Below, in pieces: positions 1-5,507 of a stretch of 5,763 nt of DNA. Position 1 is the first letter of the stretch. Each line of letters opens with the position of its first letter. Below the pieces are notes generated by a model. The model made no database searches, was not told the origin of the DNA, and saw only the letters and a program-made list of their open reading frames with translations. Location of the stretch: assembly GCA_003486795.1 (NCBI GenBank), contig DNFX01000224.1, positions 1 to 5,763 of the forward strand. Direction: 5' to 3'. Source of the DNA: Actinomycetota bacterium. GTDB lineage: Bacteria > Actinomycetota > Humimicrobiia > Humimicrobiales > Humimicrobiaceae. A program made the translations under genes and the position numbers.

Positions 1-32
1 TTTAAAAAATTTTTACTATAAACAAACAAAAA

Positions 33-60
33 AATATACCACAAATCTGATATTATGCAA
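33..60 (-). promoter_or_regulatory. Possible leftward promoter with extended -10
   Basis: On the minus strand, TTGCAT (55-60) is followed after 16 nt by TATATT (33-38). The bases TGG just before the -10 give an extended -10 (TGnTATATT). The -10 matches the sigma-70/SigA consensus at 5 of 6 positions and the -35 at only 3 of 6. It sits downstream of the coiled-coil gene and would drive a gene beyond the left edge. In AT-rich DNA such matches occur by chance, so this is only a candidate. The rest of 1-104 shows no coding potential and no clear terminator. Confidence 0.3.
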
Positions 61-104
61 CAAATTAAATATCTTGCAATATATTTGAATCAATATAATC
101 GAAA

Positions 105-569
105 TTACTCTCTGTTTTCCGAACTTAGCCCGGATTTGAACTGTTCTCTTCCTTTTTCAATAGCTGACAGAATCTTATGAAGGGCTGCTTCAAGGCTAGC
201 TAGCTTTTCGTCGGCATAATCTTCAGCTTCAAGTCTTATAGTCCTCGATCTTGCTTCCGCAACAGCAAGCATATCTTCGGATTTTCTTGTTGCATTTTTC
301 AGAATCTCAGTCTCATTGACAAGCATGTCCGCTCTTTCTTTTGCTTCCCTTATTATTCTTTCAGACTGCCGTTTTGATTCTTCAATCATGCCTTCTCTTT
401 CTTTTACTATCCATCTGGCCTGCCTGAATTCCTCAGGAAGAACATTTCTCAGTTCATCAAGCATTTCATAAATCTCACTTTCATTTACAATAATGTTTGA
501 TGTAAAAGGCATTCTTTTACTTTTATCAAGAAATTCTTCAATCTTTTCAATTATTTCTAAAGCATCCAT
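105..569 (-). CDS. DivIVA / ATP-synthase-B-like coiled-coil protein downstream of coaD
   Basis: This is a soluble 154-residue protein of unknown precise function. It starts at ATG with a GGAG ribosome-binding site (576-579) 6 nt upstream. Residues 1-45 look like a short helical head (MDALEIIEKIEEFLDKSKR, then a conserved-looking stretch with IYEMLDELRNVLPEE). Residues of about 48-145 are almost uninterrupted charged helix rich in Glu, Lys, Arg and Ala, as expected of a coiled coil. There is no membrane segment, so it is not a true F0 subunit b even though such proteins are often labelled 'ATPase' or 'ATP synthase subunit B-like'. From family knowledge, similar proteins with a DivIVA-like coiled coil follow coaD or precede the DUF177-rpmF genes in Firmicutes and Actinobacteria (Mycobacterium Rv2927c is of this kind). 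A scaffolding or cell-division role is inference. It is separated from coaD by 164 nt, so it may be transcribed independently. Confidence 0.72.
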   Translation of the reverse strand: MDALEIIEKIEEFLDKSKRMPFTSNIIVNESEIYEMLDELRNVLPEEFRQARWIVKEREGMIEESKRQSERIIREAKERADMLVNETEILKNATRKSEDMLAVAEARSRTIRLEAEDYADEKLASLEAALHKILSAIEKGREQFKSGLSSENRE

Positions 570-635
570 TTCATACTCCGGTGATAAAATTGATATTTTC
601 TATAATTTCATTTTAACAGACAGTTTTTTCTTTTC

Positions 636-653
636 TATCAAATAAGTTTGATA
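636..653. repeat. Inverted repeat TATCAAA-N4-TTTGATA
   Basis: Perfect 7-bp arms (636-642 and 647-653) flank a TAAG loop in the 164-nt gap (570-733) between coaD and the coiled-coil gene. Neither side has a run of T, so it does not look like an intrinsic terminator. On the minus strand the distal arm contains TTGATA, a good -35 match, but no -10 lies at the right spacing (TAAAAT is 20 nt away). It may be a protein-binding palindrome or chance in AT-rich DNA. Nothing else is evident in this gap. Confidence 0.35.
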
Positions 654-733
654 AATTAAATATAAAAAAATATTAAAACAGATTATTGAAAAAAATACAT
701 GCTATTACTGCAATATCTTGTCTATATTAAGAA

Positions 734-1228
734 TCATTCAAAATCATTATCCATAAAACTTTTGATTATATCTTCCTCTATCTCTTTGGGAACAAGATCT
801 TTAATGCATCCGTTAAGGCTTGCAACCTCTTTTACGGCACTTGAACTTAAATCAGCATATTTCGGGTTGGAAACCATGAAAAAAGTTTCTATATCAGGCG
901 CTAATTTTTTATTCATCTGTGCCATTTGAAATTCATATTCAAAATCAGTAATAGCTCTTAGACCCTTTATTATAACATTAGCTTTTTTTTCTTTTGCTAT
1001 GTCTATAAGAAGACCGTCATAAGACATTATTTCTACACTTTTTATTTCCTTCAGGGACTTATGTATAAATTCAATTCTTTTCTTCAAAGAGTAAAGAGGT
1101 GTCTTTTTGGGATTATTCGAAACAAGTACAATTACCTGATCAAAAATCCTTGAACATCTGATAATTATATCCCTGTGACCTTCGGTAATAGGATCATAAG
1201 TACCCGGACATAAAGATATTTTTTTCAT
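734..1228 (-). CDS. coaD: Phosphopantetheine adenylyltransferase (CoaD)
   Basis: CoaD transfers AMP from ATP to 4'-phosphopantetheine, giving dephospho-CoA, the penultimate step of CoA synthesis in the cytosol. The 164 residues fit the family (E. coli 159). The nucleotidyltransferase signature is complete: PGTYDPITEGH at residues 8-18, with the (T/H)xGH motif as T15-E-G-H18. Also present are K42 in the substrate loop, the GLRAITDFEYEFQMA block (89-103) that lines the active site, and the SSS-x-VKE stretch (128-134) near the ATP site. The start ATG lies 9 nt after the rsmD stop codon. No Shine-Dalgarno is visible in the AT-only leader, so translation is probably coupled to rsmD. The rsmD-coaD order is common in Firmicutes and supports the call. 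The stop is TGA. Confidence 0.97.
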   Translation of the reverse strand: MKKISLCPGTYDPITEGHRDIIIRCSRIFDQVIVLVSNNPKKTPLYSLKKRIEFIHKSLKEIKSVEIMSYDGLLIDIAKEKKANVIIKGLRAITDFEYEFQMAQMNKKLAPDIETFFMVSNPKYADLSSSAVKEVASLNGCIKDLVPKEIEEDIIKSFMDNDFE

Positions 1229-1237
1229 AATTGATTT

Positions 1238-1792
1238 TTATTTTAATGATAAATAGATAACTTTTTTTTCCCCGAATGAAGATACCTTGTCAATATTAAA
1301 AAACTCAGTTTCCTTTTCTATATCCCTTTTAAAAAAGAACTCATAAATTATAACACTATTTTTATCAATAATCCTGCCTTTATACAATAAATTAAAAACT
1401 GAAACCATGTAATTGGTTTCTATTTTAAAAGGAGGGTCTAGAAAAACTATATCAAAAAGATTTCCATTAAAACCATTCAGGAATTCTGCAGCATCCTGTT
1501 TTATTATTTCTGTTTCTTTTTCCAGTTCCCTGAATAATGCAAGGTTTTCCTTAATCAGACGGATTGAGTCCGGTGATTTATCAATAAAATAAACTTTTCC
1601 GGAACCACGGCTTAAAGCTTCAAATCCCAGTGAACCACTTCCTGCAAACAAATCAAGGACCCTGCTTTTGCAAATCCTGGTACCCAGGACATTGAAAATG
1701 CTTTCCTTGACTCTATCCAAAGTAGGTCTGATTGAAAGATCTGCAGGTGTTTTTAATTTTCTTCCTTTGAATTTACCGGAAATGACTCTGAT
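1238..1792 (-). CDS. rsmD: 16S rRNA (guanine966-N2)-methyltransferase RsmD, probable ATC start
   Basis: RsmD methylates N2 of G966 in helix 31 of 16S rRNA using S-adenosylmethionine. The SAM-binding motif I VLDLFAGSGSLGFEA is at residues 45-59 and the catalytic motif IV DPPF at 119-122 (numbered from ATC). The first ATG/GTG/TTG-type start is a TTG at 1720, inside the signature RPT-LDRVKESIFNVL, so a protein starting there would lose a conserved N-terminus. The same frame upstream encodes xRVISGKFKGRKLKTPADL, the canonical RsmD N-terminus (usually MRVIAGKFKGRKL), and the position normally held by Met is ATC (1790-1792). The preceding codon is an in-frame TAA (1793-1795), so nothing further upstream can initiate in this frame. 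From ATC the product is 184 residues, the usual length. GGTGAT (1798-1803) lies 5 nt upstream. It follows the fakA-like gene by 45 nt and precedes coaD by 9 nt. A base error (ATG read as ATC) is the main alternative explanation. Confidence 0.93.
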   Translation of the reverse strand: MRVISGKFKGRKLKTPADLSIRPTLDRVKESIFNVLGTRICKSRVLDLFAGSGSLGFEALSRGSGKVYFIDKSPDSIRLIKENLALFRELEKETEIIKQDAAEFLNGFNGNLFDIVFLDPPFKIETNYMVSVFNLLYKGRIIDKNSVIIYEFFFKRDIEKETEFFNIDKVSSFGEKKVIYLSLK

Positions 1793-1797
1793 TTAAA

Positions 1798-1803
1798 ATC
1801 ACC
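1798..1803 (-). promoter_or_regulatory. Ribosome-binding site supporting the rsmD ATC start
   Basis: GGTGAT on the minus strand matches the downstream half of the full anti-Shine-Dalgarno complement AGGAGGTGAT. There are 5 nt between it and the ATC at 1792-1790 (7 nt counted from GGTG), which is good spacing. No such site precedes the TTG at 1720, where the upstream bases are conserved rsmD coding sequence. A three-codon mini-ORF (ATG TGG TGA, 1807-1799) overlaps the site but is probably incidental. Confidence 0.6.
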
Positions 1804-1837
1804 ACATTTCTGTTTTTTGATAAAGAAGTTCTACAGC

Positions 1838-3538
1838 TTACTCAACTGAAAAAATATAGTTATAAAATGGCTGATCGCCTCTGTAGAACTCTATTTCAAT
1901 ATCAGGATAATGTTTTTTTATTTCATTTCTTATCTCTTCATTTTCAGGCTCTGAGGAATCTTTACCTGCATAAAAAGAAATTATGCTATCATTTTCATCA
2001 ACCATATCTTTTAGCAATTCAAGTGTTGCACCAACCAGATTATCTGAAATAACTTTTATTTTTCCATCAAACAACCCTATAAAATTACCTTTTTTTATTT
2101 CCCCTACAAGAAGGTTGGCATCTCTGACAGCAACTGTGATTTCCCCGCTTTTTATTCTTTTATATGCTTCTTCCATATTCTTTAAATTGTCATCAAGAGA
2201 AAGGTCCCTATTGAAATTCAAAACCGCATTTATCCCCTGGGGTATGGTTTTAGTGGGAATGACATTTACATCTCTCCTGGATATTTTTGCTGCCTGATTA
2301 GCAGTAAGTATTATATTCTTGTTGTTCGGCAGAATTATTATTTTTTCGCTTTCCAGCTTTTTAATAGCTTTTACTATTTCATAAGTTGAAGGATTCATTG
2401 TCTGACCGCCTTTTATTACAATGTCAACTCCAAGACTTTTAAATATCTCCTCCAGACCTTCTCCGTTTGATACAGCGATCAAACCGTAAGATGCAATCGT
2501 TTTCTCGGCTGAGGGAATCGTTTTCATTTTTTCCAAATGCTTATCAACCATATTGTTTATCTGAATTTCATGAATTACTCCTTCTCTTAAAGCTCTGCCG
2601 AGAACTCTGTGAGGGTGGTTTGTGTGAACATGTACTTTGATAAGATTTTCGTTGCCAACTACCATTGCACTATCTCCAAAACTTTCAATATCTTCTCTCA
2701 GACGGTGCAGATTTATTCTTTGCCCTGTTATGATAAACTCTGTGCAATAAATATTTTTGATATCTGATGAAACATTAAGATCCTTAAGCTCTCTGTCCGC
2801 ATAAGCCGGCTGGTGCGCATCTTTTGTGATATTCTGTTCTTTTCCATCTTCTGCCTTTAAATTTGTTTTCTCTCCTGTACTTCCTCTTAAGCTTGAATCT
2901 ATTTTTCCCATATCGAGCAGAGCTTTTTTAAAACCTATAAGGATCTCAAGTATTCCCTGTGCTCCTGCATCAACCACATTTGCTTCCTTCAGTACAGGTA
3001 AAAGAAATGTAGTTCTTGCAAGAGATTTTTCCGTTTCTGAAATAATGGCGTCGATAAGCTCTGATAAAAAAACATTATTATTATTATTATTATTTTCATT
3101 ATATGTTTTTATATAATTATAAAGATCTTTTATGATGGTAAGCATTGTTCCCTCAGTAGGATTCTGAACCGAGCTATACGCAAGATCACGAGCAGAATTT
3201 AAGGCATTTTCCAGTATATCAAGACTAAAAGAGTCATTTTTCTTAAGCTCATCAAAAAAACCTTTCAGTATCTGGGAAAGTATTACGCCTGAATTCCCTC
3301 TCGCACCCATTAGTCCGCCGAAAGAAACCGCCTCACCGATAGTCTGAATATCATTATCTTTCAATTTTGCAAGTTCCTTTTTAATAGATTTAAGAGTTAA
3401 AAGCATATTGGTTCCTGTATCACCATCAGGAACAGGAAATACGTTCAGGTTATTTATTTTTGTTTCATTACTTTTAAAGTGGTCAATTATTATTGATGAA
3501 GCTTTTTTTATATCTGAACTTTCAAGTTTGATAATCAT
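1838..3538 (-). CDS. fakA: FakA/YloV-family fatty acid kinase (DhaL-like domain plus DegV-like C-terminus)
   Basis: FakA phosphorylates fatty acids bound to a FakB (DegV) partner to acyl-phosphate, feeding exogenous fatty acids into phospholipid synthesis. The 566 residues match the family (about 550). The N-terminal DhaL-like kinase domain (about 8-205) carries the Mg-ATP motif NVFPVPDGDTGTNM (32-45, with D38 and D40), GGLMGARGNSGVILSQ (74-89) and DAGAQG (190-195). A polar linker spans about 212-255. A middle domain (about 260-340) has YCTE (264-267) and HVHTNHP (303-309), where the Cys, Glu and His residues are plausible metal ligands. The C-terminal DegV-like domain includes GGQTMNPST (377-385). 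Seven consecutive AAT codons give a poly-Asn loop at 149-155. Start is ATG with AGAGG (3549-3553) 10 nt upstream. No FakB gene is present in the window. The gap before rsmD is 45 nt. Confidence 0.92.
   Translation of the reverse strand: MIIKLESSDIKKASSIIIDHFKSNETKINNLNVFPVPDGDTGTNMLLTLKSIKKELAKLKDNDIQTIGEAVSFGGLMGARGNSGVILSQILKGFFDELKKNDSFSLDILENALNSARDLAYSSVQNPTEGTMLTIIKDLYNYIKTYNENNNNNNNVFLSELIDAIISETEKSLARTTFLLPVLKEANVVDAGAQGILEILIGFKKALLDMGKIDSSLRGSTGEKTNLKAEDGKEQNITKDAHQPAYADRELKDLNVSSDIKNIYCTEFIITGQRINLHRLREDIESFGDSAMVVGNENLIKVHVHTNHPHRVLGRALREGVIHEIQINNMVDKHLEKMKTIPSAEKTIASYGLIAVSNGEGLEEIFKSLGVDIVIKGGQTMNPSTYEIVKAIKKLESEKIIILPNNKNIILTANQAAKISRRDVNVIPTKTIPQGINAVLNFNRDLSLDDNLKNMEEAYKRIKSGEITVAVRDANLLVGEIKKGNFIGLFDGKIKVISDNLVGATLELLKDMVDENDSIISFYAGKDSSEPENEEIRNEIKKHYPDIEIEFYRGDQPFYNYIFSVE
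3074..3094. repeat. (ATT)7 / (AAT)7 trinucleotide microsatellite within fakA
   Basis: Seven perfect ATT units on the plus strand (AAT codons on the coding strand) encode Asn149-Asn155 in a predicted loop of the kinase domain, just after a separate Asn-Glu. Because the unit is a codon, gain or loss of units keeps the frame and only changes loop length. Confidence 0.9.
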
Positions 3539-3618
3539 TTGTTCGCAACCTCTTTTATATTGTTAAATCTTATTTTTCAGAAAATAATACTAATAATAAA
3601 CAAAACTTTAAATTTTTT

Positions 3619-3647
3619 AAAATAATATTAAATTAAAAAATAATATT
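3619..3647. repeat. Short direct repeat AAAATAATATT in the fakA upstream gap
   Basis: Two copies of the 11-mer (3619-3629 and 3637-3647) lie 18 nt apart in the very AT-rich 128-nt gap (3539-3666) between the SGNH gene and the fakA-like gene. No convincing promoter hexamer pair is seen here. Composition alone could produce this repeat. Confidence 0.35.
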
Positions 3648-3653
3648 TACTGC

Positions 3654-3670
3654 CTAAAATTTAATTTTAG
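3654..3670 (-). terminator. Weak hairpin overlapping the SGNH gene stop
   Basis: The arms CTAAAAT and ATTTTAG (3664-3670 and 3654-3660) pair perfectly around a 3-nt loop, and the SGNH gene's TAA stop lies within the structure. On the minus strand a run of six T follows, but only about 12 nt after the stem. The stem is nearly all A-T. It is possibly a weak terminator or 3' end stabiliser separating the SGNH gene from fakA. Confidence 0.3.
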
Positions 3671-4482
3671 TATAAAATATCATTTATTTTTTCAGCTATA
3701 ATAAGATAAGCTCTCCGATTTAAGTGAAATTTGTCTTCATTAAGATAATATTCTTCATCATATTTATTGAAAATATCCCATAAATCTATAAAATCAGCTC
3801 CCATATCTAATGCAATTTTACTTATTTTACTATTAAAAGAATTCAGAATATCATTTTGAGCTCTTAAATATTCCTTATCTGAAACCCATCTCTTTCCTAC
3901 TTTTGTACTACCTACTTTATAGAGACCGATAATTATTATTTTTACATTTTTTTCCAAAAACTTTTTTAAAGCATCTGAATATCCAGCTAAAAATCTTTCA
4001 GAACAATCTGCAAAATATTCTTTATTTATTTCGTCCCAATTAACAATAGACTTATTTTTATCAAAATAGTTTTTGGCTATATTATCCAGAATAATATTGT
4101 TTAAGCCATAATTGAAAACAGCGGTTATTTTATTCTGTATGCTGAAATGCTGTAAAAATTCTGTAGTTAAATCTTCTATTTTTGCTCCCCCCTTCCCCAG
4201 ATTAATAACAGAAATTGCTTTTTGTACATTGCTTTTTATTTTTTTTTCAAGCATGAAAGGATAGGAATCTTCATACAAATAGTTCCATCCAAAAGTATTG
4301 GAGTCCCCGAAACAAAGAATATATTCTTCCCCTGAAAACGATCTGCCATCATCAGGGAAATGTTCTTTTTCTGAATATATATATTTAAGCAATGATATTG
4401 TTTCAAGCCTCAGGCCGCTATAATTAATCGGTATTTTAAAATTAGAAATAAGCCTGATAAATGATTTTTTAATAATATTCAT
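3667..4482 (-). CDS. SGNH/GDSL-family hydrolase (esterase/lipase-like)
   Basis: A serine hydrolase of the SGNH superfamily; the substrate is unknown (acyl or acetyl ester likely). The 271 residues show block I FGDSNTFGW (58-66, nucleophile S61), block II NLGKGGA (94-100, oxyanion Gly), block III YGLNN (125-129, where GxND is usual) and block V DKFHLN (250-255, giving the catalytic D250 and H253). The catalytic set therefore looks intact. The first 50 residues contain a basic, partly hydrophobic stretch but no clear signal peptide, so a cytoplasmic location is likely. The ATG start has no visible Shine-Dalgarno, and no other Met precedes block I, so the exact start is uncertain. Hand-counted lines within the gene average roughly 27% G+C, against about 40% for sampled fakA lines. 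It lies between rpmB (divergent, 158 nt) and fakA (128 nt), where Firmicutes usually have an asp23/yloU gene. Accessory acquisition is an inference. Confidence 0.85.
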   Translation of the reverse strand: MNIIKKSFIRLISNFKIPINYSGLRLETISLLKYIYSEKEHFPDDGRSFSGEEYILCFGDSNTFGWNYLYEDSYPFMLEKKIKSNVQKAISVINLGKGGAKIEDLTTEFLQHFSIQNKITAVFNYGLNNIILDNIAKNYFDKNKSIVNWDEINKEYFADCSERFLAGYSDALKKFLEKNVKIIIIGLYKVGSTKVGKRWVSDKEYLRAQNDILNSFNSKISKIALDMGADFIDLWDIFNKYDEEYYLNEDKFHLNRRAYLIIAEKINDILY

Positions 4483-4517
4483 ACAGATTCATATTTTTCT
4501 TGTAAATTTATTAATTA

Positions 4518-4529
4518 AATGTTAACATT
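4518..4529. promoter_or_regulatory. Perfect 12-bp palindrome in the divergent SGNH/rpmB intergenic region
   Basis: AATGTTAACATT is a perfect palindrome 35 nt upstream of the SGNH start. A second, longer-range inverted pair (AGCTGAT at 4544-4550 with ATCAGC at 4577-4582) lies between it and rpmB. Either could be an operator or part of an rpmB leader structure. No known regulator motif is recognised, and the region is very AT-rich. Confidence 0.3.
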
Positions 4530-4563
4530 CATTTTTGTTTTTTAGCTGATTTTTTTAATATTA

Positions 4564-4592
4564 TTGTTTTTATCTTATCAGCATTTTGTAAT
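4564..4592 (+). promoter_or_regulatory. Candidate rpmB promoter
   Basis: TTGTTT (4564-4569) and TGTAAT (4587-4592) are separated by 17 nt. The -10 matches the consensus at 5 of 6 positions and the -35 at 3 of 6. This would give a leader of about 40 nt before rpmB. It is the best-spaced pair seen, but weak and in AT-rich sequence. Confidence 0.25.
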
Positions 4593-4640
4593 AAAATTAA
4601 TTTAATATATCATTAGTTTTTAACTTTAACAGGAGAAGAA

Positions 4641-4832
4641 ATGGCAAGCAGATGCGACATATGCAATAAAGAAGTTCTATTTGGTTCAAGTATAAGTCAT
4701 TCACATAAGAAAAATAACAGGACTTTTAAGCCTAATATCCAAAAGGTAAAGATTGAATTAAACGGTTCTGTCAAAAAAGTAAATATATGCACAAGATGCC
4801 TCAAGAGCAATAAAATCAAAAAAGTGATCTGA
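4641..4832 (+). CDS. rpmB: 50S ribosomal protein L28, zinc-binding (C+) form
   Basis: L28 is a small protein of the large ribosomal subunit. The 63 residues match the family's usual short bacterial form. Diagnostic features are the N-terminal RCDIC with C5 and C8, SHSHKKNNRTFKPNIQKV (residues 19-36), and the C-terminal CTRC with C50 and C53. The two CxxC pairs form the Zn ribbon of the C+ paralogue, as opposed to the zinc-free form. A strong AGGAGA ribosome-binding site (4631-4636) lies 4 nt before the ATG. It appears monocistronic: it diverges from the SGNH gene, converges on yfcE, and is followed by two candidate terminators. Confidence 0.97.
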   Translation: MASRCDICNKEVLFGSSISHSHKKNNRTFKPNIQKVKIELNGSVKKVNICTRCLKSNKIKKVI

Positions 4833-4848
4833 AGGATTTAAACAAATC

Positions 4849-4870
4849 AATATTGCTGTCAATATTTTTT
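4849..4870 (+). terminator. Intrinsic terminator of rpmB (first hairpin)
   Basis: AATATTG (4849-4855) and CAATATT (4860-4866) form a 7-bp stem with a CTGT loop, running straight into six T (4865-4870). It begins 16 nt after the rpmB stop. The stem is AT-rich and so weak, but the placement and T tract are typical. Confidence 0.6.
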
Positions 4871-4880
4871 ATGTATTCTT

Positions 4881-4908
4881 AAAGATAGTTTTTAATTAAC
4901 TATTTTTT
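4881..4908 (+). terminator. Second hairpin overlapping the yfcE 3' end, possibly bidirectional
   Basis: AAAGATAGTT (4881-4890) pairs with AACTATTTTT (4898-4907) around a 7-nt loop, with one G-T pair and six T at 4903-4908. The stop codon of the convergent yfcE gene (4892-4894) lies in the loop. On the minus strand the same stem ends in a shorter T run, so it may also weakly terminate yfcE transcripts. Confidence 0.5.
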
Positions 4909-5452
4909 CAGTTTTTATAATTTCTTTGCTTTCAATATTTATAATATTTATTTTATTTTCATTGAAATCAATCATGCCTACTGTCGGAGGAAAACCTCCT
5001 TTTGGAAGTGAAGGGCTTCCCGGATTGATGAAAATCAGGCCTTCTTTTCTTTCTATCCTGGGAATATGGGTATGCCCGCTTAAAGAAAAATTAAATTTAA
5101 ATTTCCTTCTCAGCTCAAGCAATTCATCGTCTCTCTTTTTATCTCCATGATGAATATATAATATATTATTATCATGAAAGAAAATCCTTACCGGATCCAG
5201 AATATTGAAATCCAGCGCAAGCTGATCCACTTCACTGTCACAATTGCCTCTCGCATATATTATTGGTTTTTTTATAGAATTTACGATTTTTGAAAGCTCC
5301 AGAGGATCATATGACTCTTTTATCATATTGAAAAGACCGTGATAAAATATATCCCCGCAATGTATAAGAAGATCTGTGTCATCAAGTATTTCAATTGCTG
5401 AACTGGCAGCCTTTACATCGCCATGAGTATCACTCATAATTCCAATCTTCAA
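4892..5452 (-). CDS. yfcE: YfcE/MJ0936-family metallophosphoesterase
   Basis: A calcineurin-like phosphodiesterase with a two-metal active site; E. coli YfcE acts on phosphodiesters in vitro, but the natural substrate is unknown. The 186 residues equal the family length (E. coli 184). All metal-site motifs are seen: SDTHGD (D8 and H10), HCGD (D34), ARGNCD (N70), IHHGD (H101-H102) and GHTH (H127 and H129), followed by INPGSPSLP typical of the family. The start is TTG (5450-5452) with AAGGAGA (5457-5463) at 4 nt. An ATG five codons later would cut off the first beta-strand MKIGI, so TTG is preferred. It lies 55 nt downstream of rsmB on the same strand, so co-transcription is likely. It converges on rpmB. 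Confidence 0.94.
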   Translation of the reverse strand: MKIGIMSDTHGDVKAASSAIEILDDTDLLIHCGDIFYHGLFNMIKESYDPLELSKIVNSIKKPIIYARGNCDSEVDQLALDFNILDPVRIFFHDNNILYIHHGDKKRDDELLELRRKFKFNFSLSGHTHIPRIERKEGLIFINPGSPSLPKGGFPPTVGMIDFNENKINIINIESKEIIKTEKIVN

Positions 5453-5456
5453 GTTA

Positions 5457-5463
5457 TCTCCTT
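5457..5463 (-). promoter_or_regulatory. Ribosome-binding site fixing the yfcE TTG start
   Basis: AAGGAGA on the minus strand ends 4 nt before the TTG at 5452-5450. The family's N-terminal strand begins exactly there, which rules in TTG over the in-frame ATG five codons downstream. A TATAAT sits at 5470-5475, but no -35 is at suitable spacing, so no promoter is called. Confidence 0.75.
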
Positions 5464-5507
5464 TTTCAGATTATAATATTCATTTATATATATGATATTA
5501 TTTAATT

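Noticed and set aside
105..569. F0F1 ATP synthase subunit b
   Set aside because: There is no N-terminal membrane helix and no other ATP synthase genes are nearby; the similarity is only the charged coiled coil.
699..929. 76-residue plus-strand open frame
   Set aside because: It lies mostly antisense to coaD, has no ribosome-binding site and resembles no known protein; it is a shadow frame.
1718..1720. TTG as the rsmD start
   Set aside because: It falls inside the conserved RPTLDRVKESIFN signature and would delete 24 residues that match the family N-terminus; there is no ribosome-binding site before it.
1867..2297. Two overlapping plus-strand open frames (61 and 104 residues)
   Set aside because: Both are antisense to the well-supported fakA-like coding sequence and have low-complexity Ser/Phe/Leu composition typical of reverse-strand shadows.
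3074..3100. Short tandem repeat as part of a CRISPR or other array
   Set aside because: It is a simple trinucleotide run within a coding sequence, with no spacers.
2826..3116. 96-residue plus-strand open frame
   Set aside because: It is antisense to the fakA kinase domain; its Leu run is just the reverse reading of the AAT repeat.
3619..3647. Direct repeat as an insertion target-site duplication for the SGNH gene
   Set aside because: Both copies are on the same side of the gene and only 18 nt apart, so they do not flank it; no transposase or terminal inverted repeat is present.
4926..5150. 74-residue plus-strand open frame
   Set aside because: It is antisense to yfcE and lacks a ribosome-binding site or recognisable motif.
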